A DNA stretch of 5,299 nt from Candidatus Firestoneibacteriota bacterium (GTDB taxonomy: Bacteria > JACRDZ01). The DNA lies in NCBI GenBank assembly GCA_016212735.1, contig JACRDZ010000261.1, positions 1 through 5,299 of the forward strand. The letters are read 5' to 3'. The notes under the pieces are model-generated. The model worked only from the letters and a program-made list of their open reading frames with translations, had not been told where the DNA came from and did no database searches. Shown piece after piece: positions 1 through 5,066 of this stretch; the first letter of the stretch is position 1; the number at the start of each line of letters is the position of its first letter. Both the position numbers and the translations under genes were made by a program.

Positions 1-26
1 CTTCGCACAGCCGCCGCCCGTTATCT
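1..26 (+). other. Probable right half of an integron attC site (window-truncated)
   Basis: This is a GC-rich stretch at the window edge in an otherwise AT-rich region. It ends in a CCGTTAT core (18-24) that matches the CCGTTAT at 4737-4743, where a more complete attC-like hairpin is present. In an attC site the right R box begins with GTT and strand exchange falls after its G, which would put the cassette start at 21. The next gene starts about 50 bases later, a normal leader length for a cassette. The left half lies outside the window, so pairing cannot be checked. GCCCG (16-20) can also pair with CGGGC (35-39), a weaker alternative reading. Confidence 0.4.
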
Positions 27-59
27 GCTCATTGCGGGCTTATTAGCTTAAATTAAAAG

Positions 60-64
60 AGGAG
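60..64 (+). promoter_or_regulatory. Ribosome binding site of the maturase gene
   Basis: AGGAG stands eight bases before the ATG at 73, inside a purine-rich run (AAAAGAGGAGAAA). It fixes the start codon. No convincing sigma-70 promoter is seen in the short leader upstream. Confidence 0.75.
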
Positions 65-72
65 AAATTGTA

Positions 73-1464
73 ATGTCCGATTACTATGTTTGCCAAAACT
101 CTCATGTTTCGTGGCGTTCAATTGCCGATCATGTATTAATAGTTGACCATAAGAGAAGACAGTTGCTTACATTAAACAATGTTGCTGGAACAATATGGGA
201 ATTATCTGACACATGGACACATGTAGACCATATTGTGGCGTGTATACAAAATATTTACGACATTGATCTCAACACGGCAAAACAAGATGTATTACCTTTT
301 ATAGAATACCTTTTAGCAGAAGAACTTTTAATTACGAACAAAAGCCACGTAAAACCATCACTAAAAACAGATAATAAATGGTCAAATTGTTTTAATGAAA
401 ATATACCCGCAGATTTAAAATCCTTTTGCTTAAAAAACAGTATTCCCCTTGTTGGTCTTTTAGAAATTACCGAACATTGTAATTTACACTGTCAACACTG
501 TTACAACTCTCCCAAAAAAACCAAAGAACTATCCTTCTCTGAAATAACATCAACGTTAGATAATTTGGCTTCACTTGGTTGCCTTGACCTCTTGATTACT
601 GGAGGTGAACCTACCACACGCTCTGATTTTTTAAATATATTATGGTATGCAAGGAAAAAAAAGTTTTCAATAACCTTAAAAACAAATGCTACGAAAATAG
701 ATAATCTTCTTGCACAATTTTTGAAAAAAGCCTTTGTTGTTGAAGTTCATTTTAGTATATATAGTTTGCTTGCCGATGAACATGATGCAATAACTGGTGT
801 ACATGGTTCACTTAATAAAACACTTATAGGAGTAGAAAATCTTAGAACCGCTGGGTTAAAAGTCAATATAGCCTGCCCCCTTACAAAGATAAATTATCGA
901 TCAGTAAAACAAGTAAAAGAATTTGCTTTAAAAATATGGGCTAACTGCGGTTTTGATCCAGCCATTACTGCAAAAATAGATGGAGATAAATCACCAATAA
1001 ATTTAAGGCTTGAGACAACAGAATTAGATCAACTATATGAAAGCAAAATTTATTCTGAGATTATTTTTCCTCATTTATTAAATACTAGCGATACTTCTTC
1101 AACGGGGGTGGCTACCTTATCAAAAAAAGAAACAAATCTTCCTGTATGTGGCGCTGGTAGTTCCATGGTTTGTATTACTGCTTATGGTGATGTAATTCCT
1201 TGCGTCGCGCTTCCGCTTGTTGCTGGCAACATACGGGAGAAATCATTAAAAGAAATATGGAAAACTTCTGCTGTTTTGAAAGAAGTTAGATCTCTAACGT
1301 TTGATAAGTTTACAGAATGTAAAAATTGCGAAAAAATTTCAGTTTGTATGAGATGTCCGGGCATATTTTACTCTGACAACGGTAATATTTTTATGCCATC
1401 TCAAGCTATTTGTCTTATTGCTAGTTATTCCAAAAAAACAATAAAAGATGGCGAACTTGATTAG
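73..1464 (+). CDS. PqqD-like/radical SAM/SPASM peptide maturase
   Basis: This is a 463-residue RiPP-modifying enzyme. Residues about 5-92 look like a PqqD-type recognition domain (beta strands around VLIVDHKRRQLLTLN, then helices ending YLLAEELL), which binds the leader of a precursor peptide. The radical SAM core starts near 125: C136, C140 and C143 form the CxxxCxxC motif that ligates the [4Fe-4S] cluster used to cleave S-adenosylmethionine, and GGEP at 177-180 is the SAM-binding motif. A full C-terminal SPASM domain follows, with C359-x12-G-x4-C377, a further C367, then C416-x2-C419-x5-C425-x2-C428-x18-C447, enough to hold two auxiliary clusters. Such enzymes are cytoplasmic, oxygen-sensitive and install thioether, C-C or related crosslinks. 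The two four-cysteine peptide genes 70 bases downstream are the obvious substrates, so cysteine thioether chemistry (sactipeptide or ranthipeptide type) is the first guess, but the bond type cannot be read from sequence. I cannot place it in a named subfamily. Confidence 0.92.
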   Translation: MSDYYVCQNSHVSWRSIADHVLIVDHKRRQLLTLNNVAGTIWELSDTWTHVDHIVACIQNIYDIDLNTAKQDVLPFIEYLLAEELLITNKSHVKPSLKTDNKWSNCFNENIPADLKSFCLKNSIPLVGLLEITEHCNLHCQHCYNSPKKTKELSFSEITSTLDNLASLGCLDLLITGGEPTTRSDFLNILWYARKKKFSITLKTNATKIDNLLAQFLKKAFVVEVHFSIYSLLADEHDAITGVHGSLNKTLIGVENLRTAGLKVNIACPLTKINYRSVKQVKEFALKIWANCGFDPAITAKIDGDKSPINLRLETTELDQLYESKIYSEIIFPHLLNTSDTSSTGVATLSKKETNLPVCGAGSSMVCITAYGDVIPCVALPLVAGNIREKSLKEIWKTSAVLKEVRSLTFDKFTECKNCEKISVCMRCPGIFYSDNGNIFMPSQAICLIASYSKKTIKDGELD

Positions 1465-1465
1465 C

Positions 1466-1515
1466 AAAAAAAGTATATGCTACCATGTATACTTCCGAGA
1501 AGAATAAATCCACTT
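1466..1515 (+). pseudogene. Vestigial third copy of the precursor-peptide N-terminus
   Basis: Read in the frame of the maturase, immediately after its TAG stop, this stretch encodes KKYMLPCILPRRIN. That aligns with the KKTYTPPCILSRIN start of the precursor at 1685, with one extra codon. The DNA is alike too: ACCATGTAT is shared, and a CGAGA...ATAAAT segment follows in both. The YxxPxI motif and its cysteine are kept, but everything after residue 16 is lost and the frame runs into the ribosome binding site of the next gene. An ATG at 1477 opens a 35-codon frame ending at 1584, but it has no good ribosome binding site and overlaps the intact precursor. It is best read as the remnant of a tandem duplication. 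Confidence 0.6.
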
Positions 1516-1519
1516 ATAA

Positions 1520-1527
1520 AGGAGGTG
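1520..1527 (+). promoter_or_regulatory. Strong ribosome binding site of precursor 1
   Basis: AGGAGGTG is a near-perfect anti-16S match seven bases before the ATG at 1535. It is the best Shine-Dalgarno in the window. That supports translation of this very short gene at a high level, as expected for a substrate made in excess over its enzyme. Confidence 0.8.
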
Positions 1528-1534
1528 AAAACAA

Positions 1535-1648
1535 ATGAAAAAAATGTATACACCACCATGTATCCTTTCGAGAACAAATGTTGAATCTACAATGGGAATG
1601 GGATGCCCTACTCATGGTATTCGTTCCCAGATTAGTTGTAAGTGTTGA
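1535..1648 (+). CDS. RiPP precursor peptide 1, 37 residues, four cysteines
   Basis: This short gene is the likely substrate of the maturase upstream. The peptide begins MKKMYTPPCILSR and ends QISCKC, with cysteines at 9, 24, 35 and 37 and a GMGCP segment in the middle. YTPPCI (residues 5-10) fits YxxPxL/I, the leader motif bound by PqqD-like domains in lasso-peptide and related systems, so recognition by the maturase's N-terminal domain is likely. Unusually, a cysteine sits inside that motif, and the peptide has no GG-type cleavage site or obvious leader/core boundary. Evidence that it is a real gene: the strong ribosome binding site, a near-identical paralogue 36 bases downstream, and seven synonymous changes against one amino-acid change outside a short variable patch. 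The product is too polar for a membrane peptide. The type of modification and the activity are unknown; a metal-binding peptide or a bacteriocin are both possible. I recognise no named family. Confidence 0.85.
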   Translation: MKKMYTPPCILSRTNVESTMGMGCPTHGIRSQISCKC

Positions 1649-1670
1649 AAAACATGAAATAAACAAAAAA

Positions 1671-1680
1671 GGAAGGTGAG
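1671..1680 (+). promoter_or_regulatory. Ribosome binding site of precursor 2
   Basis: GGAAGGTGAG precedes the ATG at 1685, with its AAGG core eight bases from the start. It is weaker than the site of precursor 1 but clear. It also separates the two peptides into independently translated genes rather than one broken frame. Confidence 0.65.
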
Positions 1681-1684
1681 CCTT

Positions 1685-1801
1685 ATGGACAAGAAAACAT
1701 ACACACCACCATGTATCCTATCGAGAATAAATGTTGAGTCTACGATGGGAATGGGATGTCCTGGTCATCTGTCTTCGCAGCAAATTAGTTGCAAGTGCTG
1801 A
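1685..1801 (+). CDS. RiPP precursor peptide 2, 38 residues, four cysteines
   Basis: This is a paralogue of the peptide at 1535. It begins MDKKTYTPPCILSRINVES and ends QQISCKC, with cysteines at 10, 25, 36 and 38 in the same spacing. From the tyrosine onward the two align without gaps. They share the YTPPCILSR start, the GMGCP centre and the ISCKC end, and differ at one leader residue (T/I), at the residue after GMGCP (T/G), and in a four-residue patch between His28 and Gln33 (GIRS versus LSSQ). Fixed cysteines with a variable loop suggest that the cysteines are modified and the patch sets specificity (inference). It probably shares the maturase transcript. No exporter, protease or immunity gene follows, so maturation would need genes elsewhere or a protease of the host cell. 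Confidence 0.85.
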   Translation: MDKKTYTPPCILSRINVESTMGMGCPGHLSSQQISCKC

Positions 1802-1809
1802 AATTAAAA

Positions 1810-1843
1810 TTAGGGGATGACCATAAAAGCATAAAAGAATTAA
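1810..1843 (+). repeat. Copy A of a 34-bp repeat preceding an attC-like site
   Basis: This segment starts with TTAGGGGA and contains CATAAAAG and ATAAAAGA. It matches 4635-4668 at 28 of 34 positions without gaps. Both copies lie just after the last gene of a block and just before an attC-like hairpin. In this copy TTAGGGGAT (1810-1818) also has a near-complement, ATCCCTAA (1844-1851). The function is unknown; it could be a shared 3' untranslated or cassette-end sequence. Confidence 0.7.
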
Positions 1844-1845
1844 AT

Positions 1846-1927
1846 CCCTAACAATGCGCTACAGTGGATTGGTGACAGCGGCGAAAAAACCGCCGCCGTC
1901 ACCAACCCCTGAGCTTTAACGTACGAA
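1846..1927 (+). other. Probable integron attC site with long imperfect hairpin
   Basis: The left box CCCTAAC (1846-1852) is followed by an unpaired AATGC spacer. Then comes a long stem: GCTACAGTGG (1858-1867) pairs with CCCCTGAGC (1906-1914) with A1861 bulged and one mismatch, A1868 is bulged, and 1869-1883 pairs with 1891-1905 with one mismatch (A1877/C1897) around a seven-base A-rich loop. The right spacer TTTAAC and the core GTACG (1921-1925) close it. Left box, spacer, paired arm with bulged A's, and variable apical stem is the attC plan. TAACAATGCGCT is also a familiar attC left end. The odd point is that the right core reads GTA where GTT is expected, as if one T were lost, so this site may recombine poorly. 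It is not a usual terminator, because no T-run follows. Confidence 0.6.
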
Positions 1928-2086
1928 ATATAAAAACCAAATAAAACAAAGATAAATAAGTTTTCAGTGGACAAAATTGATAAATAAATTTGAATTGTTA
2001 ATATTACATCGAATTGCATTAAGATTAAAACAAATATAAAAATAAATAAAACTAAATAAAAAAATTAAAAATAATTAAAATTACAA

Positions 2087-2130
2087 CTTAATCAATACAG
2101 CGGACTTTTAACACGCAGGCGAAGAAAGAT
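2087..2130 (+). repeat. Degenerate attC-like left half, direct repeat of 4684-4727
   Basis: TTACAAC, then TAATCAAT, then CAGCGGAC and ACGCAG occur here in the same order and spacing as in the attC-like site near 4691, where they read TTACAAC, TAATCAAT, CACGGGAC and ACGCAG. CAGCGGAC would be a good attC left arm with its bulged A, but the matching right arm (CCGCTG) and a GTT core are missing, so no stable hairpin forms. It looks like a decayed or truncated site just upstream of the beta-helix gene. Confidence 0.5.
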
Positions 2131-2146
2131 AAAGAATTATAAAAAC

Positions 2147-2152
2147 AGGAGG
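2147..2152 (+). promoter_or_regulatory. Ribosome binding site of the beta-helix gene
   Basis: AGGAGG lies seven bases before the ATG at 2160. It fixes the start and keeps the lysine/arginine-rich N-terminus of the signal sequence. Confidence 0.75.
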
Positions 2153-2159
2153 ATATATA

Positions 2160-4610
2160 ATGAACAAACGCAGAAAAGAAAAGATTTATAGAAAAAATTT
2201 ATCTATAATTATTTTTGTGGTGTTTATCATTTTTTTTATTGTATGCAATACCTCTTTTGTTTTTTGTAGTATTTTAAATGTACCGGCAGATTATGTAACG
2301 ATTCAGGATGCTATTACTGCGGCTGGAGAAGAAGATACAATTCAGGTTGCCCCCGGAGTTTATAATGAAAACCTAATTTGGAATTCTAAATCAATACATC
2401 TTATTGGTTCTGGAGCCGACACTACAATTATTGATGTTTTAGGTTCCGGAAGATGCTTAACAATGACTTCTGTACCTGCCTTTGCAACAATTACTGGTTT
2501 TACATTCAGAGGAGGAAATGTAAGTAACTATGGTGGAGGATTATATCTTGACCATTCGCATCCAACTTTGTCTAATAATATTATAATCGAAAATATAACA
2601 ACAGCCAGTAGATCTCTGGGTGGAGGAATTTATATTAATTATTCTAATCCTGTTTTAATTAATAATATAATTAAGAAAAATCGATGCAGCGATGAAGGCC
2701 GTGGAGCTGGAATTTTTCTTAACTATTCTTTAGCAACTTTGAGAAATAATATTATTACAGAAAATTTTACATATAAAGGCCGTGGTGGTGGAGTCTATCT
2801 TCAATTTTCTTCTCCTGAAATAACTGATAATATTATTACATTCAATACTGCCAGCAATTCCCTTGGATTAGGCGGTGGTTTATTTCTTATTGCTTTTTCT
2901 AATCCGAAAATTTCTAGAAACACAATAGAGAGCAACTTGGCAGACTCCAAAGGCGGTGGAATGTGGATAGATAATAATTCTAAGCCAATAATTAGTAATA
3001 ACATTATATCAAAAAATAGTGCGCGATGGGGTGGTGGTGGTATAGGAATGGAACTTTCTGCTCCAACTATCACAAATAATACTTTTTCTTCAAATACTAA
3101 TATAGCAACTAATGGCGGAGCATTTTATATTAATGCTTCTACACCAAAAATACAAAATAATACAATAATAGGTAATTCAACTGCAAGTGCAGGTGCAGGA
3201 TTATATATTGTTAATTCTATTGCAGAATTAACCAATAATATAATTGTAAAGAATTACGGGCGTTATTATGGAGCGGGAGTATATCTTGATAATGCTTCCT
3301 CAATCTTGATAAATAATACAATATCAGAAAACAGTTTACTTCTTGGTAATGCAGGTGCAGGAGTTTATAACTATGGAACAGGTGTCCCTAATATTACAAA
3401 TTGTATTATATGGGGAAATAAAGGAGCTTCGGATCTTAGTGGAACCACTGCAACTTTTTCAGATGTCGGAACAGGTGAAGCAAGCGGTAACGGAAATATA
3501 TCAATTAATCCGATGTTTATAGATACTTCAAATAATGATTATCATCTGCAATCAGGCTCACCATGTGAAAACACCGGAACTTTAAATAATGCACCCGAAT
3601 ATGATTTTGACGGGGAACCAAGACTTGCTTCGTCAGGAGGAGATGGCATCCCTGATATTGGTGCGGATGAAATATTGAATAATAAGTCACCTAAAGCAAG
3701 TGGAGGTAATGATATTAATATATTAACCTCTGAACAGCCACTTACTATTATTTTAGGACTGGCAAGCGATGAAGATGGAGATGCATTAATTTATAGATGG
3801 ACTGAAAATGGAATAGTTCTCCTTGATTGGACAGATACCGGTGAAAATGGTGAGGCAAATCTTAATCTTATACAATTATCAGCATTGAGTGCTGGTGTCC
3901 ATAATTTAACTTTGGAAGTATCTGACGGAAAATTAACTGCAAGCGATACTATGATATTAACAGTTGCAAATACTCCTCCTGTTTCTGCACCGGCAGGTGG
4001 CGGGACATTTGAAATTTTTACGAATATTAATTTATCAGGAACCGTATCAGACTATGATGGTGACATTTTAAGCTATAGATGGTATGACAGTAATACAGAA
4101 TATAGATCAGGTTCAATTAAAACCAATAGTGGCGGTGCACCTGTTGAGGTTCCTGTTTTTACAATCGAAGGTGGGCTTCCTCTGGGAATATATGAAATAT
4201 TTTTAGAAGTTTCAGATGGAGTAAATCCTGCTGTTAAAAATAAAATTACTATTGTTACTCTTGATACAACTGCCCCAACTTTAACACCAGAATCAAATAT
4301 AATGATCCTTTGGCCTCCAAATGATAAAATGGTTGATATCTTAATTAGTGCAAATGTACAAGATAATAGTGGCTCATCTATACTTGATGTTATAGTTAAT
4401 TGCGCTGATCCTGATTTGGATGAAAATGATATACTTGTTGTTGACATTAACCAAACAACAGGATTAATAAAACTACAATTAAGAGCAAAAAGAACAGGTT
4501 ATTCAAACGAACGAATTTATAATATTGCTATAACTGCTACAGATGCATCATTAAACTCATCAAGCGCAGCAGTAAGCATTGTCAGTCCTCACGATCAGAG
4601 AAAAAAATAA
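2160..4610 (+). CDS. Exported right-handed beta-helix protein with Ig-like and LWPPN C-terminal domains
   Basis: This is an 816-residue envelope or secreted protein. Residues 1-13 are strongly basic and about 14-36 are hydrophobic, giving a Sec signal peptide or anchor; Cys36 does not sit in a good lipobox. Residues 40-100 resemble the start of DUF1565/NosD-like pectate-lyase folds (VPADYVTIQDAITAA, APGVYNENL). Eleven coils of about 27 residues follow (125-420), each GGG-[hydrophobic]-Y near the start and NN-x-I-xx-N near the end. The strand exit with YHLQSGSPC and DIGADE (about 461-504) is typical of this class. Two Ig/cadherin-like domains follow (about 510-603 and 605-701), with repeated DEDGD/DYDGD and LEVSDG motifs. 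The last domain has LWPPND at 717-722 and ends SPHDQRKK, matching a C-terminal module common in surface proteins of deltaproteobacteria and relatives (LWPPNHK...VPHDQ). A role in adhesion or glycan binding is likely; enzyme activity cannot be claimed. No link to the RiPP locus is evident. Confidence 0.9.
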   Translation: MNKRRKEKIYRKNLSIIIFVVFIIFFIVCNTSFVFCSILNVPADYVTIQDAITAAGEEDTIQVAPGVYNENLIWNSKSIHLIGSGADTTIIDVLGSGRCLTMTSVPAFATITGFTFRGGNVSNYGGGLYLDHSHPTLSNNIIIENITTASRSLGGGIYINYSNPVLINNIIKKNRCSDEGRGAGIFLNYSLATLRNNIITENFTYKGRGGGVYLQFSSPEITDNIITFNTASNSLGLGGGLFLIAFSNPKISRNTIESNLADSKGGGMWIDNNSKPIISNNIISKNSARWGGGGIGMELSAPTITNNTFSSNTNIATNGGAFYINASTPKIQNNTIIGNSTASAGAGLYIVNSIAELTNNIIVKNYGRYYGAGVYLDNASSILINNTISENSLLLGNAGAGVYNYGTGVPNITNCIIWGNKGASDLSGTTATFSDVGTGEASGNGNISINPMFIDTSNNDYHLQSGSPCENTGTLNNAPEYDFDGEPRLASSGGDGIPDIGADEILNNKSPKASGGNDINILTSEQPLTIILGLASDEDGDALIYRWTENGIVLLDWTDTGENGEANLNLIQLSALSAGVHNLTLEVSDGKLTASDTMILTVANTPPVSAPAGGGTFEIFTNINLSGTVSDYDGDILSYRWYDSNTEYRSGSIKTNSGGAPVEVPVFTIEGGLPLGIYEIFLEVSDGVNPAVKNKITIVTLDTTAPTLTPESNIMILWPPNDKMVDILISANVQDNSGSSILDVIVNCADPDLDENDILVVDINQTTGLIKLQLRAKRTGYSNERIYNIAITATDASLNSSSAAVSIVSPHDQRKK
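2532..3419 (+). repeat. Eleven tandem parallel beta-helix coils (protein-level repeat)
   Basis: Coils begin at residues 125, 154, 182, 209, 238, 265, 292, 319, 345, 371 and 399, spaced 26-29 residues apart. Each has a glycine triplet or GAG, an aromatic two residues later, and an asparagine ladder (NN-x-I-xx-N). Stacked asparagines are a hallmark of beta-helix turns. The DNA of the coils has diverged, so this is an old repeat, not a recent expansion. Confidence 0.85.
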
Positions 4611-4634
4611 TTAAACTGAGAATTCATAAGGAAT

Positions 4635-4668
4635 TTAGGGGACTGTCATAAAAGTATAAAAGATTTAA
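4635..4668 (+). repeat. Copy B of the 34-bp repeat preceding an attC-like site
   Basis: It matches 1810-1843 at 28 of 34 positions, with differences mainly in the four bases after TTAGGGGA. It lies 24 bases after the stop of the beta-helix gene and about 23 bases before the attC-like hairpin, so its position relative to gene end and hairpin is conserved between two unrelated blocks. Confidence 0.7.
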
Positions 4669-4690
4669 TTAAAATAAATTAAAATTTACA

Positions 4691-4745
4691 ACATAATCAA
4701 TGCACGGGACTGCGAGTACGCAGCCCGTGATTTCTGCCGTTATTT
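4691..4745 (+). other. Probable integron attC site, short hairpin with bulged A
   Basis: CACGGG-A-CTGCG (4703-4714) pairs with CGCAG-CCCGTG (4719-4729) around an AGTA loop: eleven base pairs with one extrahelical A (4709), in the same place as in the site at 1846. Outside the arm are unpaired spacers (CAATG on the left, nine bases on the right). The outer boxes are ATAAT (4693-4697) and GTTAT (4739-4743), which pair apart from a G-T wobble. The GTT core suggests a recombination point after G4739, 53 bases before the next start codon. The left core reads AAT instead of the usual AAC. It could instead act as a weak terminator for the upstream gene, but no T-run follows. Confidence 0.6.
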
Positions 4746-4757
4746 CTAAAATTTTCA

Positions 4758-4786
4758 TTGACAATGTGCGCACAATATATTATTAT
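4758..4786 (+). promoter_or_regulatory. Sigma-70 type promoter of the toxin-antitoxin pair
   Basis: A consensus TTGACA -35 box (4758-4763) is followed after exactly 17 bases by TATTAT (4781-4786). The start codon at 4793 lies seven bases beyond the -10 box, where transcription would be expected to begin, so the transcript should have almost no leader. Confidence 0.7.
4765..4774 (+). promoter_or_regulatory. Palindromic operator between -35 and -10
   Basis: TGTGCGCACA is a perfect ten-base palindrome and a GC-rich island in AT-rich DNA, lying wholly inside the promoter spacer. Ribbon-helix-helix antitoxins repress their own promoter by binding such sites (established for type II systems). Binding by the antitoxin at 5067 is inferred. 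Confidence 0.6.
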
Positions 4787-4792
4787 TAAATT

Positions 4793-5065
4793 ATGGAATT
4801 CGAATTTAATGATAAGAAAAACAATCAGCTGTTTGAAGAAAGAGGAATAACATTCTATAATGTTATTGACTCAATAAATAAAAATGGAATCCTGCTAAAT
4901 TTCGAACATCCAAATAAAGAAAAATACCCTAAGCAAAAGATACTTGTTGTAAACATTAATAATTATGCTTATTGTGTACCCTATGTAATAAAAGGGAATA
5001 CATGTTTTTTAAAAACAATATTTCCGTGTAGAAAATTTAAATATTTAATTGAAAAGGATGAATAA
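4793..5065 (+). CDS. brnT: BrnT-like type II toxin
   Basis: This 90-residue protein resembles the BrnT family, small RNase toxins with a RelE-like fold that stop growth by cutting RNA when freed from the antitoxin. The N-terminus MEFEFNDKKNNQLFEERGI fits the family's F-x-W/F-xx-xK-xxxxxxxRGI start. Other family-like segments are HPNKEKYPKQKILVVN (about 39-54), YAYCVPYV (58-65) and FLKTIFPCRKFK (72-83), where relatives usually read KTIxPSRK. Phe replaces the common tryptophan near residue 5, and Cys replaces the usual Ser before the late arginine. The antitoxin gene starts one base after the stop. The promoter lies directly upstream and there is no Shine-Dalgarno, so initiation is probably leaderless. 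Toxin-first order is normal for brnTA. The family is called from remembered patterns, not a search. Confidence 0.8.
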   Translation: MEFEFNDKKNNQLFEERGITFYNVIDSINKNGILLNFEHPNKEKYPKQKILVVNINNYAYCVPYVIKGNTCFLKTIFPCRKFKYLIEKDE

Positions 5066-5066
5066 A

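Larger units (their letters stand above)
1928..2159 (+). other. Gene-free, very AT-rich leader of the beta-helix gene
   Basis: No credible gene is seen here on either strand. The stretch is dominated by A-runs and TAAATAAA-like motifs. TTGATA (1977-1982) and TAATAT (1999-2004), 16 bases apart, could be a promoter for the gene at 2160, but in such AT-rich DNA this is weak evidence. It also holds the partial attC-like repeat at 2087-2130. An ORF-less cassette between 1922 and about 2110 is possible. Confidence 0.4.

Noticed and set aside
1182..1364. 60-codon frame on the minus strand
   Set aside because: It lies wholly inside the SPASM-coding part of the maturase, has no recognisable domain, and is a shadow.
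1462..1464. TAG as a pyrrolysine or readthrough codon joining maturase and leader-like tail
   Set aside because: The SPASM domain is already complete before the stop, and the frame beyond it soon leaves the peptide similarity. Nothing in the window supports recoding.
1477..1584. 35-codon frame starting inside the vestigial precursor, ending in Cys
   Set aside because: It lacks a ribosome binding site, overlaps the intact precursor out of frame, and loses similarity to the peptides after residue 11 or so. It is better read as a remnant.
1535..1801. Lasso-peptide precursors, because of the YxxPxI motif
   Set aside because: No asparagine-synthetase-like cyclase or leader protease is present, and the neighbouring enzyme is a radical SAM protein.
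1810..1851. Inverted repeat TTAGGGGAT/ATCCCTAA as a mobile-element end
   Set aside because: The second copy of the surrounding repeat (4635-4668) lacks the complementary half, and no transposase is present.
1869..1905. Rho-independent terminator after the precursor genes
   Set aside because: The 15-base arms form a strong stem, but the sequence after it is CCCCTGAGC with no T-run. The bulged outer arms and flanking boxes fit attC better. It may still slow polymerase.
1965..1972. CAGTGGAC as a further attC arm
   Set aside because: Eight bases alone, without boxes or a pairing partner nearby, is too little.
2801..3073. 90-codon frame on the minus strand
   Set aside because: It is antisense to the beta-helix repeats. 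Its proline-rich runs are the complement of the glycine codons of the coils.
2532..3419. CRISPR or DNA tandem array
   Set aside because: The periodicity of about 80 bases is that of protein coils. The DNA is not conserved between units and the frame stays open throughout.
4073..4447. 124-codon frame on the minus strand
   Set aside because: It is antisense to the Ig-like domains of a convincing + strand gene and resembles no family.
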